A stretch of 64,000 bases of DNA from VYFG01 sp965203365 (GTDB lineage Bacteria > Pseudomonadota > Gammaproteobacteria > Arenicellales > Poriferihabitantaceae), in the NCBI GenBank assembly GCA_965203365.1, contig OZ241878.1, forward strand, positions 372,001-436,000, written 5' to 3'. A program made the position numbers and the translations under genes. The notes under the pieces were generated by a model. That model was not told the origin of the DNA. It ran no database searches and worked only from the letters and a program-made list of their open reading frames with translations. Of this stretch, positions 41,886-50,852 are shown in pieces. Numbering within the stretch: the stretch's first letter is position 1; each line of letters opens with the position of its first letter.

Positions 41886-43187
41886 TCACTCCTCGCGAAA
41901 GGCGTGGCGGAGGTAGTCGGTGAAGGGGTCGAGCAGGAAGGCGAGCGGTGTGCGGGCGCCGGTGCGGATAAACGCTTCGACCGGCATCCCGGGCACGATG
42001 CCGCGGGCTAGGGCCTCCGCCCCGGACTCCGCATTCAGGGCAATCTCGGCGGTGTAATAGCGCGCCCCCGTGGCTTCGTCCACCAGCGCGTCGGCCGACA
42101 CGGTGCCTACCCGTCCGATGAACTCCGGGGCACTGCGGAGGTTGAAGGCGGGAAACAGCACCGTCACCTCCTGTCCAACCCGGACTTCGTCGACCTGCCC
42201 CGCCTCGATCCGGACCCGTAGCACCAGCGGTACGCCCTCGGGCACGATGGTCGCCACCTCCGCTCCCGCCGGGATCACCCCGCCTACGGTGAACACCCGC
42301 AGCCCGTGCACCACGCCCGCCATCGGCGCCCGTAGCACGAGCCGGGCGAGCCGGGTCTCCACCACCTGCAGGCGCTCGGCAAGTTCCGCCTCGCGCGGCT
42401 GCAGCGTGCGCATCTCGTTCAGCGCCGTCTCGCGCCGCCCCGCCAAGAGACGCAGTCGCTCAATCTCGTAGGAAGCCAGGGTGCTCCGGCCCCGCGCCGC
42501 CTCCGCCTCCAGTCGGCCGAGCTCCCCCTTGAGCCGCGCCACCTCCCGTAGCAGCCGCGACACCTCCGGCCGGGGGATCAGGTTCTGCTCTAGCAGCCGC
42601 TGCTTGTCACGGGCTTCCGCTTCCACCAGAGTCAGCTGGTTGCCGACGGCCTCCTGCTGAAGCCGCAGCCCCTTGATCCAGGTCGCCGTTTGGGTCTTGC
42701 GCTCCCTGATCTGAGCCACCGTCTGCATCAGCAACTCGCGCCCGGTCTCGAACAGCCCCCGTTCGTCCGCCAGCAATGCCGCCACCGCTGGGGCGTCCGC
42801 CGCCGCGTCTGCATCGCGGAACGCCACGGTGTCCCCGGACCGAGCCTCGGCCCCGAGACGATCAATGCGCGCCCGCGTCTCCTGCCATTGCCGCCACAGC
42901 AACGCCTTCTCGGCGGCCAGCTCGGTGGCATCGAGTTCCAGAATCGCCGCCCCGGCCGCCACCCGGGCCCCGTCCCGCACTGGCAGCGCCGCCACGATGC
43001 CCCCGTCGGGATGTTGGATCGCTTGGCGCCGCGACTCCGGTTCCACGCTGCCCGGCGCAATCACCGCCCCGTGGATCTCCGCCACCGCCGCCCAGCCCAG
43101 CGCTCCGGCAAACCCGATGCCGAGCACCAGCAGCCCAAGACGGACCGGACCGCGCGTCGGCCAGCCTCTAACCACCGTCTCAGTCAT
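41886..43187 (-). CDS. Type I secretion HlyD-family adaptor
   Basis: The 433-residue membrane-fusion protein connects the ABC exporter to an outer-membrane channel. It has an N-terminal membrane helix (LGLLVLGIGFAGALGWAAVA), the half-lipoyl motif PGSVEPESRRQAIQHPDGGIVAALPVRDG split around the long coiled coil (about residues 95-290), and the C-terminal RAPMAGVVHGLRVFTVGGVIPAG and PGMPVEAFI segments. I chose ATG 43187, which overlaps the exporter gene's stop by eight bases (ATGACTGA); the frame is open to 43217. It is GC-rich like its neighbours. Confidence 0.93.
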   Translation of the reverse strand: MTETVVRGWPTRGPVRLGLLVLGIGFAGALGWAAVAEIHGAVIAPGSVEPESRRQAIQHPDGGIVAALPVRDGARVAAGAAILELDATELAAEKALLWRQWQETRARIDRLGAEARSGDTVAFRDADAAADAPAVAALLADERGLFETGRELLMQTVAQIRERKTQTATWIKGLRLQQEAVGNQLTLVEAEARDKQRLLEQNLIPRPEVSRLLREVARLKGELGRLEAEAARGRSTLASYEIERLRLLAGRRETALNEMRTLQPREAELAERLQVVETRLARLVLRAPMAGVVHGLRVFTVGGVIPAGAEVATIVPEGVPLVLRVRIEAGQVDEVRVGQEVTVLFPAFNLRSAPEFIGRVGTVSADALVDEATGARYYTAEIALNAESGAEALARGIVPGMPVEAFIRTGARTPLAFLLDPFTDYLRHAFREE

Positions 43188-44976
43188 CACCGTCCGCCTC
43201 CTCCCGTCCGGCCCCATCTGCCCCCGCTGCCGCCAGTTGCGGCCGCGCCCGCTCGCCGCTCCCCCGCGGAGGATGTCCCGGACCGGACAGCCGCGCCAGC
43301 ACCTCCCCCACCGGACCGAACATCCTGAGCCGCCCTCTCTCCAGCACCGCCACTCGCCCGCACTCCGCCAGCATCGACCGTCGGTGCGCCATCACCACCA
43401 CCGCCCGCCCCGCCGCCTTCGCCCCGGCAATCGCCCGGTTCAGCGCCACCACCCCGGCATCGTCCAGACTCGCGTCCGGTTCGTCCAGCACCAGCAGCGC
43501 CGGGGCCCCATAAAGCGCCCGCGCCAAGCCGATGCGCTGGCGCTGCCCGCCCGACACCCCGCCGCCGCCCATCAGCATCGTGTCGTACGCGTCCGGCAGC
43601 GACAGGATCATCTCGTGCGCCCCGGCTGCCTTTGCCGCCTGCACCACCGCCGCATCCGCCGCCGCCGGGTCGAAGCGGGCGATATTCTCCGCCACGCTGC
43701 CCGCCAGCAACACCACTTCCTGCGGCAGGTAGCCCAGATGCTCCCGCCACAGCGCCTCCCCCCAGGCTGACAGTTCCCCCCCGCCCAGGCGAATCTCCCC
43801 CTGCGTCGCCGGCCACAGCCCCGCCAGTGCCTTCGCCAGTGTCGATTTGCCCGCCCCGCTCGGACCCACCACCGCCACCGCCTCCCCCGGCGCCACATCC
43901 ATCGTCACGCCCCGCAGCAGCACCTCCCGACGGTCTGGCGACAGCACCGTCAACTCGTGCACTCGCAGATGCGCCGCCGGACGCGGCAGCGCCATCGGCG
44001 ACACCGTCGGCGGTATCTCAGCCAGCAGCCGCGATACCGCCAGCCAGCCCGACCGCGCCCGATGGATCGCCGCCCACTGCGCCACCGTCTGCTCCAGCGG
44101 TTGCAATGCCCGCCCCAGCAGAATCGACGCCGCAATCATCGCTCCCGGTGTCAACTCCCCCTCCAGCACCAGCCATGCCCCCAGCGCCAGTATCGCCGAC
44201 TGCAGCAGTAGCCGGAACGCCCGGCTCGCCGCCGCATAACCCCCGCCCGCATCCGCCGCCTGCATCGACCGGTCCAGCGCTGCCTCCCGCAACCCCTTCC
44301 AGCGCGCCCGCAACGGCCCCCCCATACCGAGACCCGTCACCGTCTCCGCCTCACGGCGTACCTCCTCCGCGCAGATGGCCGCCTCCATGGACAACCGGGT
44401 CGCCCCTTCCTGCGGCTGGCGCACCGCCCGCCGGTTAGCCAGCGCCAGACCCAACAGCACAACCCCCCCCGCCACCGACAGCCACCCCAGCAGAGGATGG
44501 AAAATGAAGATCACTCCCATGAAAAACGGTGTCCACGGCAGGTCCAGCAACGCCCCAGGCGCTGGCGAGGCCAAAAACCCACGCACTGCCTCCAGATCCT
44601 GGAGTGCCTGCCCCGGCTGGCCGCGTCGGGACGGGTCCAGCGCTCCCCGGTGCGCGGCGTCGAACACCCGTTCGTCCAGCGCGTCCTGAAACCCCGCGCC
44701 CACCCGCGACAGGATGCGCCCGCGCAGACCATCCAACAGCCCCTTCAGCCCGTACAGATAGACTACGATAGCAAACAGAGCCGCCAGCGTCGCCTCCGAA
44801 CGACTGGTCAACACCCGGTCGTAGATCTGCAGCATGAACAGCGGACCTGCCAGCATCAGCAGGTTCACCACCGCACTCAGCGCACCGACGACAATCAGTG
44901 CGCCGCGATATCGGGCCAGAACCGGGCGCGGTCCGTGTGGTTGCCGGTCTCCGGGGGAGGGAAGCTCAGGACGCAT
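43180..44976 (-). CDS. Type I secretion ABC exporter (permease-ATPase, PrtD-like)
   Basis: The 598-residue half-transporter exports RTX proteins without a periplasmic intermediate. The N-terminal part has six membrane helices (for example ALIVVGALSAVVNLLMLAGPLFMLQIYDRVL, in two pieces). The C-terminal ATPase has Walker A GPSGAGKST, the signature VSGGQRQRIGLARAL and Walker B ALLVLDEPDASLD. No N-terminal C39-like domain is present, so it is of the PrtD type. A TTG precedes the ATG at 44976. It forms an operon with the HlyD gene, followed by the separately promoted RTX gene; the TolC partner is not adjacent. Confidence 0.94.
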   Translation of the reverse strand: MRPELPSPGDRQPHGPRPVLARYRGALIVVGALSAVVNLLMLAGPLFMLQIYDRVLTSRSEATLAALFAIVVYLYGLKGLLDGLRGRILSRVGAGFQDALDERVFDAAHRGALDPSRRGQPGQALQDLEAVRGFLASPAPGALLDLPWTPFFMGVIFIFHPLLGWLSVAGGVVLLGLALANRRAVRQPQEGATRLSMEAAICAEEVRREAETVTGLGMGGPLRARWKGLREAALDRSMQAADAGGGYAAASRAFRLLLQSAILALGAWLVLEGELTPGAMIAASILLGRALQPLEQTVAQWAAIHRARSGWLAVSRLLAEIPPTVSPMALPRPAAHLRVHELTVLSPDRREVLLRGVTMDVAPGEAVAVVGPSGAGKSTLAKALAGLWPATQGEIRLGGGELSAWGEALWREHLGYLPQEVVLLAGSVAENIARFDPAAADAAVVQAAKAAGAHEMILSLPDAYDTMLMGGGGVSGGQRQRIGLARALYGAPALLVLDEPDASLDDAGVVALNRAIAGAKAAGRAVVVMAHRRSMLAECGRVAVLERGRLRMFGPVGEVLARLSGPGHPPRGSGERARPQLAAAGADGAGREEADGDD

Positions 44977-44979
44977 CAA

Positions 44980-45463
44980 GAATCACAGGCCTTGGCAAAT
45001 GTCCAGGCTTTCCCGAACCGCCTGGGTGAGGAGTTGCCGTGCGGGTCGTTGGGCGACGGGGCGTCCAGCCACATGTCCCCACTCGAGATTGGCCCGACCG
45101 CGGTAGTTCGCCGACATGGCGCTCACGCCGACGACGCAGCCTTCGGATGGGCTCAAGTCGGTCCTGTCGGACTTTGCATGAACGGGAAGTGCGCAGACCG
45201 GCATGGTTTTGCCGCCATGGAAGCAGATCATCCGGCGCTTCCCCTGCTTGCCACGGCCCCGAGCGGCGAAGCGCAACGTTCCAATACCAGATGAAGGTCG
45301 GAGTCTCGGCGGCCAGTCTGCATCCGACGGAATATACCCCATTGGGTATGAGAATCAAGCCCCGCCACCACCCGCTCTCCATCCAGCCATCAGGCGACCC
45401 GACCCGGGTGGCACTTCGCACTGGAACGGGGGAACATAAAATACTGGCAATGATTTCATGGTG
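44980..45463. other. Decayed sequence upstream of the secretion operon, with IS30-type end
   Basis: A minus-strand frame (44983-45342) contains HGGKTMPVCALPVHAKSD and SEGCVVGVSAMSANYRG, which look coding but match no family I know. An IS30-type terminal repeat lies at 45388-45432. I regard the stretch as degraded mobile DNA that also holds the promoter of the ABC exporter. Confidence 0.45.
45388..45432 (-). repeat. Degraded IS30-type left end
   Basis: CATCAGGCGACCCGACCCGG, then GTGGCACTTCGCACTGGAAC and GGGGG, aligns with the inverted left end of the IS30-type element (reverse complement of the sequence at 27218-27262). Together with the palindrome at 38984-39013 it brackets the RTX/type I secretion locus. 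Confidence 0.6.
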
Positions 45464-45847
45464 TTATGTCAGCGTCAGGTCACAAGCCTGTTTCAGGATA
45501 AGAGGGATCATCTCAGTGGACTTTCCGAGATGACTCGTAATCCTGACCGGTATGTCGGGATGCTGTTGTCGAATGCATCTGACATCCTTGGGAACATCTT
45601 TCACAACGTGTCTTCCAGCCACTAGGAAGTAGGGCATCACATATAATTCCGTGGCGCCGCGTTCAATGAGATTGTGGCCGCCAGTGGTGATATCTGGCTC
45701 TGCGAGTTCCAAGAAGGCGCAGTCAACCAGGTCGTATTCAGTGGTGACTTCTGCCAAGGTACGGGTCAAGGTCCTGATTTCCTCGTTCGAGGATTCCAGT
45801 CGGCTGCCATGAGCCACCAGGAGGAGGGCTTTTTTACATTGTTTCAT
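45464..45847 (-). CDS. CbiX/SirB-like sirohydrochlorin chelatase (short form)
   Basis: The 127-residue protein is a single-domain chelatase of the CbiX(S)/SirB group that inserts cobalt or iron into sirohydrochlorin. LLVAHGSRLESSNEEI carries the first metal-binding histidine, and MPYFLVAGRHVVKDVP the second. With CysG (20 kb away) it could act in siroheme synthesis, or with CobS/CobT in corrinoid synthesis; the sequence does not decide. ATG at 45847. Confidence 0.85.
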   Translation of the reverse strand: MKQCKKALLLVAHGSRLESSNEEIRTLTRTLAEVTTEYDLVDCAFLELAEPDITTGGHNLIERGATELYVMPYFLVAGRHVVKDVPKDVRCIRQQHPDIPVRITSHLGKSTEMIPLILKQACDLTLT

Positions 45848-46253
45848 GGTCTGGATTCAGCGATAAGAAATGTTTGGTGTGTCGATCAGTGACAATGATT
45901 GTTCATGACGCATCTATTGTGGCGAAACTGCGCCCCGGGAAGTTGGATCCCCCTGCGCTGTCCCAATGAGTAGATTCAACGACAAATTCATCTTTGATCC
46001 CGGTGAATTGGGCCTGATCGAGCAGACTCTCATAAGCAAGAGGCGACCATGCGACTGGCACCTGATACCGCCATGGAGCCAGAGCGAGAGACCGTGTATC
46101 GGGTCGGATCCGCCAGTTACTTGGCAAGTTGCATCACCGGAAGATGGTCTATTTCCACACATACTCTGATGGCAGCTTGCTGGGATAGTCATTTTGTTGA
46201 GTGGCCTTATCAGGTCACATTGATCCATATCGATGAGTTGGTGCCTCCTTTGC
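45848..46253. other. Intergenic stretch without a recognisable gene
   Basis: About 400 bases between the chelatase and the spermidine synthase-like gene. Short frames on both strands, none with a family pattern. No hairpin with a T-run was noticed. Confidence 0.45.
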
Positions 46254-47774
46254 TCAGTTGCCCGATCGGGTAACCAGCATTTTCTTCAGTAGTCGTTCCA
46301 CCGGCGCATAGTTGTCGGTGATGGAAATCGCTTCGTGCTCCCGGGCTTGCTGGCTGACGAATTCCACGATATTGAACCACTGACGCTTGGTTCCGGAAAT
46401 AGACTGGATGGTATCTGCCGGAACCGGACGGCTGGACGCGGACAGTACAAAGGTAAGGCGAGTCTCGTTGTCGGGCGGTTTCTCGATCCAGATGCCGATG
46501 TGAGGAAATGTGCCCTGCAGTGTCTGCAGAATGGATTGTAACAGTCTGTTCAGGGGAAACACGTCGATGATGTTGATCAGATAGAGTCCGTCGTCCGTCA
46601 GGGACCGACGTACCAGCCGATTGAACTCCCGGGTTGTGAGATACCAGGGGATCCCGATGTCATGAAATACGTCTGTCACGATCACCTCGAAAGATTGTTC
46701 CTCAGCCCGTCGCAGCAGATTGCGCACATTTCCATGGTGGATGGTCATCCGTGAGGTGTACAGGAAAAGCTGGCTCCGGGCAATGTCTGTCACGGCCGGA
46801 TCAATTTCACTGACGGAAACCGTGACATCGGAGTCTCGGTGCAGTACGGCTCTTGGCAGGGTATACGCCCCCCCACCGCCGAACAGGAAAGAATTTGGGG
46901 GCTCCTTGGCAAAATAAAGTTGGATCAACGTATCCATGAGTTGGACATAGGGGACTGTCAGCAATCCCGGGTCGTGGCGACTGTTGGTACCGTGGATCAT
47001 GTGATCGATAACCAAACTTCGGCCCCACACCTGTCCGAGGGCATCTTGTTCATTCACCACTCGCAGACAGTAGTAGTTGCTCTCCACATGGCAGGGACTG
47101 GTGAACCCATTCTTATGCCAAGTCAGCAGAATCAGCAACAAAGCCGCCAACGTCCCCGAAACCAGGACCATGCCTCCCTTGGTGCGATCAACCAGAAATG
47201 GCAAGGCCATCGCAAAAAGAATCGCAGCACAGGACCCGATAATCGCCCGAGTCCCGAACCACTGGATCAACCAGTAGCCACAGACGAAAGTACCGAGGAT
47301 GCTGCCTGTTGCGGAGAGGGCATGCATGCGACCCACCACGCTGCCGGGTTTGTGTTCCAGTTGCAAGGCCAAGGTGGTCAGCAGTGGGGAGAGCACACCG
47401 ATGGCGGTGGCCGGCAGAAAGAACAGAACCAGAACATAAATGAAACTGGCATCCAGCAGCCCCAAATCATGGCCTTGAACGACGGCTCCGATCATCATCA
47501 GTAGGGGCAAGACACTCAGGGTAGATACTGATGCGATGATGAGCACGACACCGACCGTCAGATGCCCGGCACCATGGTCGGCCAGCTTTCCGCCCATCCA
47601 GTGACCCAGGGAAAGGCCCGCCAAGATAATCCCGATGATTGATGTCCAGGTGTACAGGGAGACACCAATATAGGGTGCAAGCAAGCGGCCAGCGACAATT
47701 TCCAGTACGAGAAGGATGGCCGCTGAGAGGAAAACCACCAGACCGTACAACCGGGACAGAACTCGTGACTTCAT
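46254..47774 (-). CDS. Membrane-fused spermidine synthase-like protein
   Basis: The 506-residue protein joins a membrane part of six to eight helices (residues about 8-215; VVFLSAAILLVLEIVAGRLLAPYIG) to a cytoplasmic Rossmann domain of the spermidine synthase family (about 250-500). The nucleotide-binding block is FLFGGGGAYTLPRAVL and SEIDPAVTDIAR, then VIVTDVFHD. Such fused proteins are often annotated as spermidine synthase, but polyamine activity is not established for the group. ATG at 47774. No speD-like gene is adjacent. Confidence 0.85.
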   Translation of the reverse strand: MKSRVLSRLYGLVVFLSAAILLVLEIVAGRLLAPYIGVSLYTWTSIIGIILAGLSLGHWMGGKLADHGAGHLTVGVVLIIASVSTLSVLPLLMMIGAVVQGHDLGLLDASFIYVLVLFFLPATAIGVLSPLLTTLALQLEHKPGSVVGRMHALSATGSILGTFVCGYWLIQWFGTRAIIGSCAAILFAMALPFLVDRTKGGMVLVSGTLAALLLILLTWHKNGFTSPCHVESNYYCLRVVNEQDALGQVWGRSLVIDHMIHGTNSRHDPGLLTVPYVQLMDTLIQLYFAKEPPNSFLFGGGGAYTLPRAVLHRDSDVTVSVSEIDPAVTDIARSQLFLYTSRMTIHHGNVRNLLRRAEEQSFEVIVTDVFHDIGIPWYLTTREFNRLVRRSLTDDGLYLINIIDVFPLNRLLQSILQTLQGTFPHIGIWIEKPPDNETRLTFVLSASSRPVPADTIQSISGTKRQWFNIVEFVSQQAREHEAISITDNYAPVERLLKKMLVTRSGN

Positions 47775-48628
47775 GATGTTATGAAACGGATTGGGTGCGA
47801 GTGTAGCAACGGCCTGCCATTGGTTGCTACCCGGGATGGTGCCGGGCGAAATCTCAGGATTCGGAGGGTCGGCAGTTTCGGCCTGAAAACGTTTGAATGG
47901 TGACTAACCCTCCTTCATTATGGGATTCGGGCGACCCACCAACCTGATCGATTCGGTATCAGATGACGGCATTGATTCGAGTCAACATACGATGTGATCA
48001 ATCCTGTGCAGCCATAGACGACAGATGCGATGTCGTCACATCCCAGTCGTCCGACTCGACTCGCCGACGGCGCGTGCGATAATTATCAGGAAGTCAGGAG
48101 GAAAATTAAGAGATATATCGGATCTTTTCGTCATGTGCCATGAGCAAGGAACTCATGGGAGTTTTCCCAGGGTCGTGTCACTGTAGTCAATCTGCACTGA
48201 TGGCAACCTTGGCGGTTACTCGAAGACATCGTACCTTGCAACCTGGCAAGGAGGATGAGACGAAGGGCGAAGTCGAAACCTGAGATCCTGATGAAAGAGG
48301 CCATTGGGCACCAAGTACGAAGACGGCCATTCTATGATGAAACAAAAAACAATCCGACTCAGAAGTGTCGGGTCGATAGGGGATTCTGGCCCACACTTCA
48401 GACCTCGAACAGACCTCTGGACTGATTGATGCCAACCGTGGCAAGCAGTATACATTCAGGGCCTTCCTGCCTCTGGACAGGAATGTGACAACACATTGCG
48501 GGCGTTTTGCGGTATTTCTTGCTACAGGTTTAGGATGGTGCAGTTTTGGTCCTTCTCGGATGGGTGGTTTCAAGGTAATATTTCCTCTCAATCATCATCA
48601 TGATCATTTCAACCCAATGGAGGATTCA
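47775..48628. other. Long intergenic stretch upstream of the betaine transporter
   Basis: About 850 bases with no convincing gene on either strand. The minus-strand frame 48187-48591 shows no family pattern and no ribosome site. The promoter of the ABC transporter must lie in the last 150 bases, but I could not place a confident -35/-10 pair. Confidence 0.45.
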
Positions 48629-49603
48629 ATGACACCATCCTACCCTAAATCGTTGGCAGCCGTGCTGTCGGCAATTTGTTTGTTTTTGACAACTGGTTCT
48701 GCCATGGCAGACAGCAGTGAACCCATCAAGATTCCGATCAAGAACTGGTCCAGCCAGATCGTGATGGCCTACGTGATCGGCGGCATGTTTGAAAGCATGG
48801 GGAATAACGTCGAGTATGTTCCGGTGGACAATCAGGCCAGTTTTGAGGCTGTGCGCACCGGGGATCTGACCATTGTCCATGAGGTCTGGCAATCCACTAT
48901 GCAGAATACCTATTACAATGCCATGGAAACAGGCGGTTTGATTGATGCGGGAACGCATGCGGCTGAAACGCTGGAGGAGATGGGTGTTCCGAATTGGGTG
49001 ATTGACAAAGGACTTTGCCCGGGATTGCCGAACTGGGAAGCCTTGAAAGATTGTCATGAAAACTTCGTCACACCGGATTCAGATGGCAAGGGACGTTGGC
49101 TGGAAGGGCCGCAGAGCTGGCACGGTGATGTGATGCCGAACCGGATCAAGGGACTGGGGCTGGACGATAAATGGGTCGTCAAGTTCGCCGGTGCCGCCGA
49201 TGCGCTTTGGACGGAATTGAAAGCGGCGGAAAAAGAGGGTCGTGGTACCATCATCTTCAACTGGACGCCCAATTTCACGGATGCTTCGGGATTTACCTTC
49301 ATCGAATTCCCGCCGTACTATGACGGTTGCCGGATCGCGGATGGTGGGGATCTGACCACGACAGGCTGTGGTTCTCCGACAGGCTGGCTCAAGAAGGGGG
49401 CCAACTACCGGTTCCCGAGGTCACATCCTCAAGCCTACACGGCATTTACCAAACTGTCCTTCACCACGCCCCAAATCGGCTCCATGGCGGCACTGGTGGA
49501 TGTCGAAGGCATGACCCATCAAGATGCAGCGACCAAGTGGCTGGCGGACAATGAAGCGGTTTGGAAGCCATGGACCGTATCCGTGCTCGGGGCGAGCAAC
49601 TGA
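48629..49603 (+). CDS. proX: Glycine betaine/proline-type ABC transporter substrate-binding protein
   Basis: The 324-residue periplasmic protein has a signal peptide (about residues 1-28, ending SAMADS) and belongs to the OpuAC/ProX family. The mature part begins IKIPIKNWSSQIVMAYVIGG and contains many tryptophans (for example EVWQSTMQN, VPNWVIDK, PQSWHGD), as expected for an aromatic cage around a quaternary ammonium. Four cysteines in pairs (LCPG/KDCHEN and GCRI/TGCGS) suggest disulfides. ATG 48629 has GGAGG 5 bases upstream. It begins the transport operon and is followed by strong hairpins before the ATPase gene. Confidence 0.87.
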   Translation: MTPSYPKSLAAVLSAICLFLTTGSAMADSSEPIKIPIKNWSSQIVMAYVIGGMFESMGNNVEYVPVDNQASFEAVRTGDLTIVHEVWQSTMQNTYYNAMETGGLIDAGTHAAETLEEMGVPNWVIDKGLCPGLPNWEALKDCHENFVTPDSDGKGRWLEGPQSWHGDVMPNRIKGLGLDDKWVVKFAGAADALWTELKAAEKEGRGTIIFNWTPNFTDASGFTFIEFPPYYDGCRIADGGDLTTTGCGSPTGWLKKGANYRFPRSHPQAYTAFTKLSFTTPQIGSMAALVDVEGMTHQDAATKWLADNEAVWKPWTVSVLGASN

Positions 49604-49614
49604 CGGAGCATGGA

Positions 49615-49695
49615 GCCGATGTCAGGTCATCACGACCTGACATCGGCCCCTCGGATTCCACCTGCCCCCTCCTGCTTTTTCGGGAGGGGGCTTAA
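49615..49695 (+). terminator. Two consecutive hairpins between proX- and proV-like genes
   Basis: A 14-bp perfect stem (GCCGATGTCAGGTC, loop ATCAC, 49615-49647) is followed by a second hairpin with stem GCCCCCTCC/GGAGGGGGC (49664-49691) and a weak T-rich end. Such structures often reduce, but do not stop, readthrough so that the binding protein is made in excess over the membrane components. Confidence 0.7.
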
Positions 49696-49765
49696 CTTTC
49701 AGGCATGTTCTTCGCATCCGGGGGAAAATCGGGTACGCTATCTCCGTTTTCCAAGGGCGATTATC

Positions 49766-50842
49766 ATGTCGAACATGTCTTCTTCAGTTCATCCTGCGCA
49801 GCAATCCGCGATTATCCGCTGCGAATCGGTCTACAAGATCTTTGGCCATAATGCCAAGGGCATGTTGCGGGAGTCTCAGGGCATCGTAGACAGCAAACGA
49901 TTCATGGAGGCGGGGTTGATTGTCGGAGTGAACAATGTGTCGTTTGAGGTCATCAAGGGTGAGATTCTGGTGATCATGGGATTGTCCGGCTCGGGGAAGT
50001 CCACCTTGCTGCGCTGTATTTCGAGATTGACGGATGCCACGGCTGGCAGGATATTCATCGAAGGACAGAATCTTTTGGACATGAATCACAAGCAGCTGAT
50101 TGAACTGCGAAGAAACCGGATGGGCATGGTCTTCCAGAACTTTGGGTTGTTGCCACATAAGACCGTATTGGAGAACATTGCCTTTCCCCTGCAGGTCAAG
50201 GGCATCAGCACCCGGGACAGCGTCCAAAAGGCCATGGAAATGGTCCATCTAGTGGGTCTTGAAGGGCGGGAGAACTATTTTCCGCGGGAACTGTCCGGCG
50301 GTCAGCAACAACGGGTGGGGATTGCACGCTCCCTGGCAGTCGAACCGGATATTTGGTTCCTGGACGAACCATTCTCTGCCTTGGACCCTTTGATCCGCAA
50401 GGAAATGCAGGATGAATTCTTGCGTCTTCAGGGGGTGTTGGGCAAGACCATCTTGTTTGTGACTCATGACTTTGACGAGGCCCTGCGTCTGGCCGACCGG
50501 ATCGCTATCATGAAGGATGGGGTAGTTGAGCAGTTGGATACACCGGCGGACATCGTGCTGAATCCGGCCACAGAATATGTACGAAAATTCACGGAGGATG
50601 TGCCCAGGGAAAAGGTGTTGAAGGTCCACAGCGTCATGGATCCGGTTTCCGATACGGAGGTGCTGAGCGACTTCAGGGTGCCCATGGACGCCGTCATTGA
50701 ATCCGTGGCGGAACATATCCTGGGACAGGACAGGCCTGTGGCGGTTGTGGATTCGGACAATGAGGTGGTAGGTACCCTGCATGCCTCTCATGTGCTCAAG
50801 GTACTGTTTGGAGGCCGGTCCGAAGAAAAAGAGCCCCATTGA
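49766..50842 (+). CDS. proV: Glycine betaine/proline-type ABC transporter ATPase
   Basis: The 358-residue ATPase has Walker A GLSGSGKST, signature LSGGQQQRVGIARSL, Walker B IWFLDEPFSALDPL and switch histidine VTHD. The N-terminal extension with VYKIFGHNAKGML and the C-terminal CBS-like portion (PVAVVDSDNEVVGTLHASHVL) are typical of ProV/OpuAA. ATG 49766 matches the family; the frame extends upstream through the hairpins. It overlaps nothing, and the permease start lies 10 bases after its stop codon. Confidence 0.9.
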   Translation: MSNMSSSVHPAQQSAIIRCESVYKIFGHNAKGMLRESQGIVDSKRFMEAGLIVGVNNVSFEVIKGEILVIMGLSGSGKSTLLRCISRLTDATAGRIFIEGQNLLDMNHKQLIELRRNRMGMVFQNFGLLPHKTVLENIAFPLQVKGISTRDSVQKAMEMVHLVGLEGRENYFPRELSGGQQQRVGIARSLAVEPDIWFLDEPFSALDPLIRKEMQDEFLRLQGVLGKTILFVTHDFDEALRLADRIAIMKDGVVEQLDTPADIVLNPATEYVRKFTEDVPREKVLKVHSVMDPVSDTEVLSDFRVPMDAVIESVAEHILGQDRPVAVVDSDNEVVGTLHASHVLKVLFGGRSEEKEPH

Positions 50843-50852
50843 TGCCTGTCGC

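Noticed and set aside
43632..44438. Plus-strand proline/alanine-rich frame of 268 codons opposite the ABC exporter
   Set aside because: Composition is that expected from the complement of GC-rich coding sequence; the minus-strand exporter has all family motifs.
48187..48591. 134-codon minus-strand frame before the betaine transporter
   Set aside because: No family pattern, many rare-looking residues, and no ribosome site.
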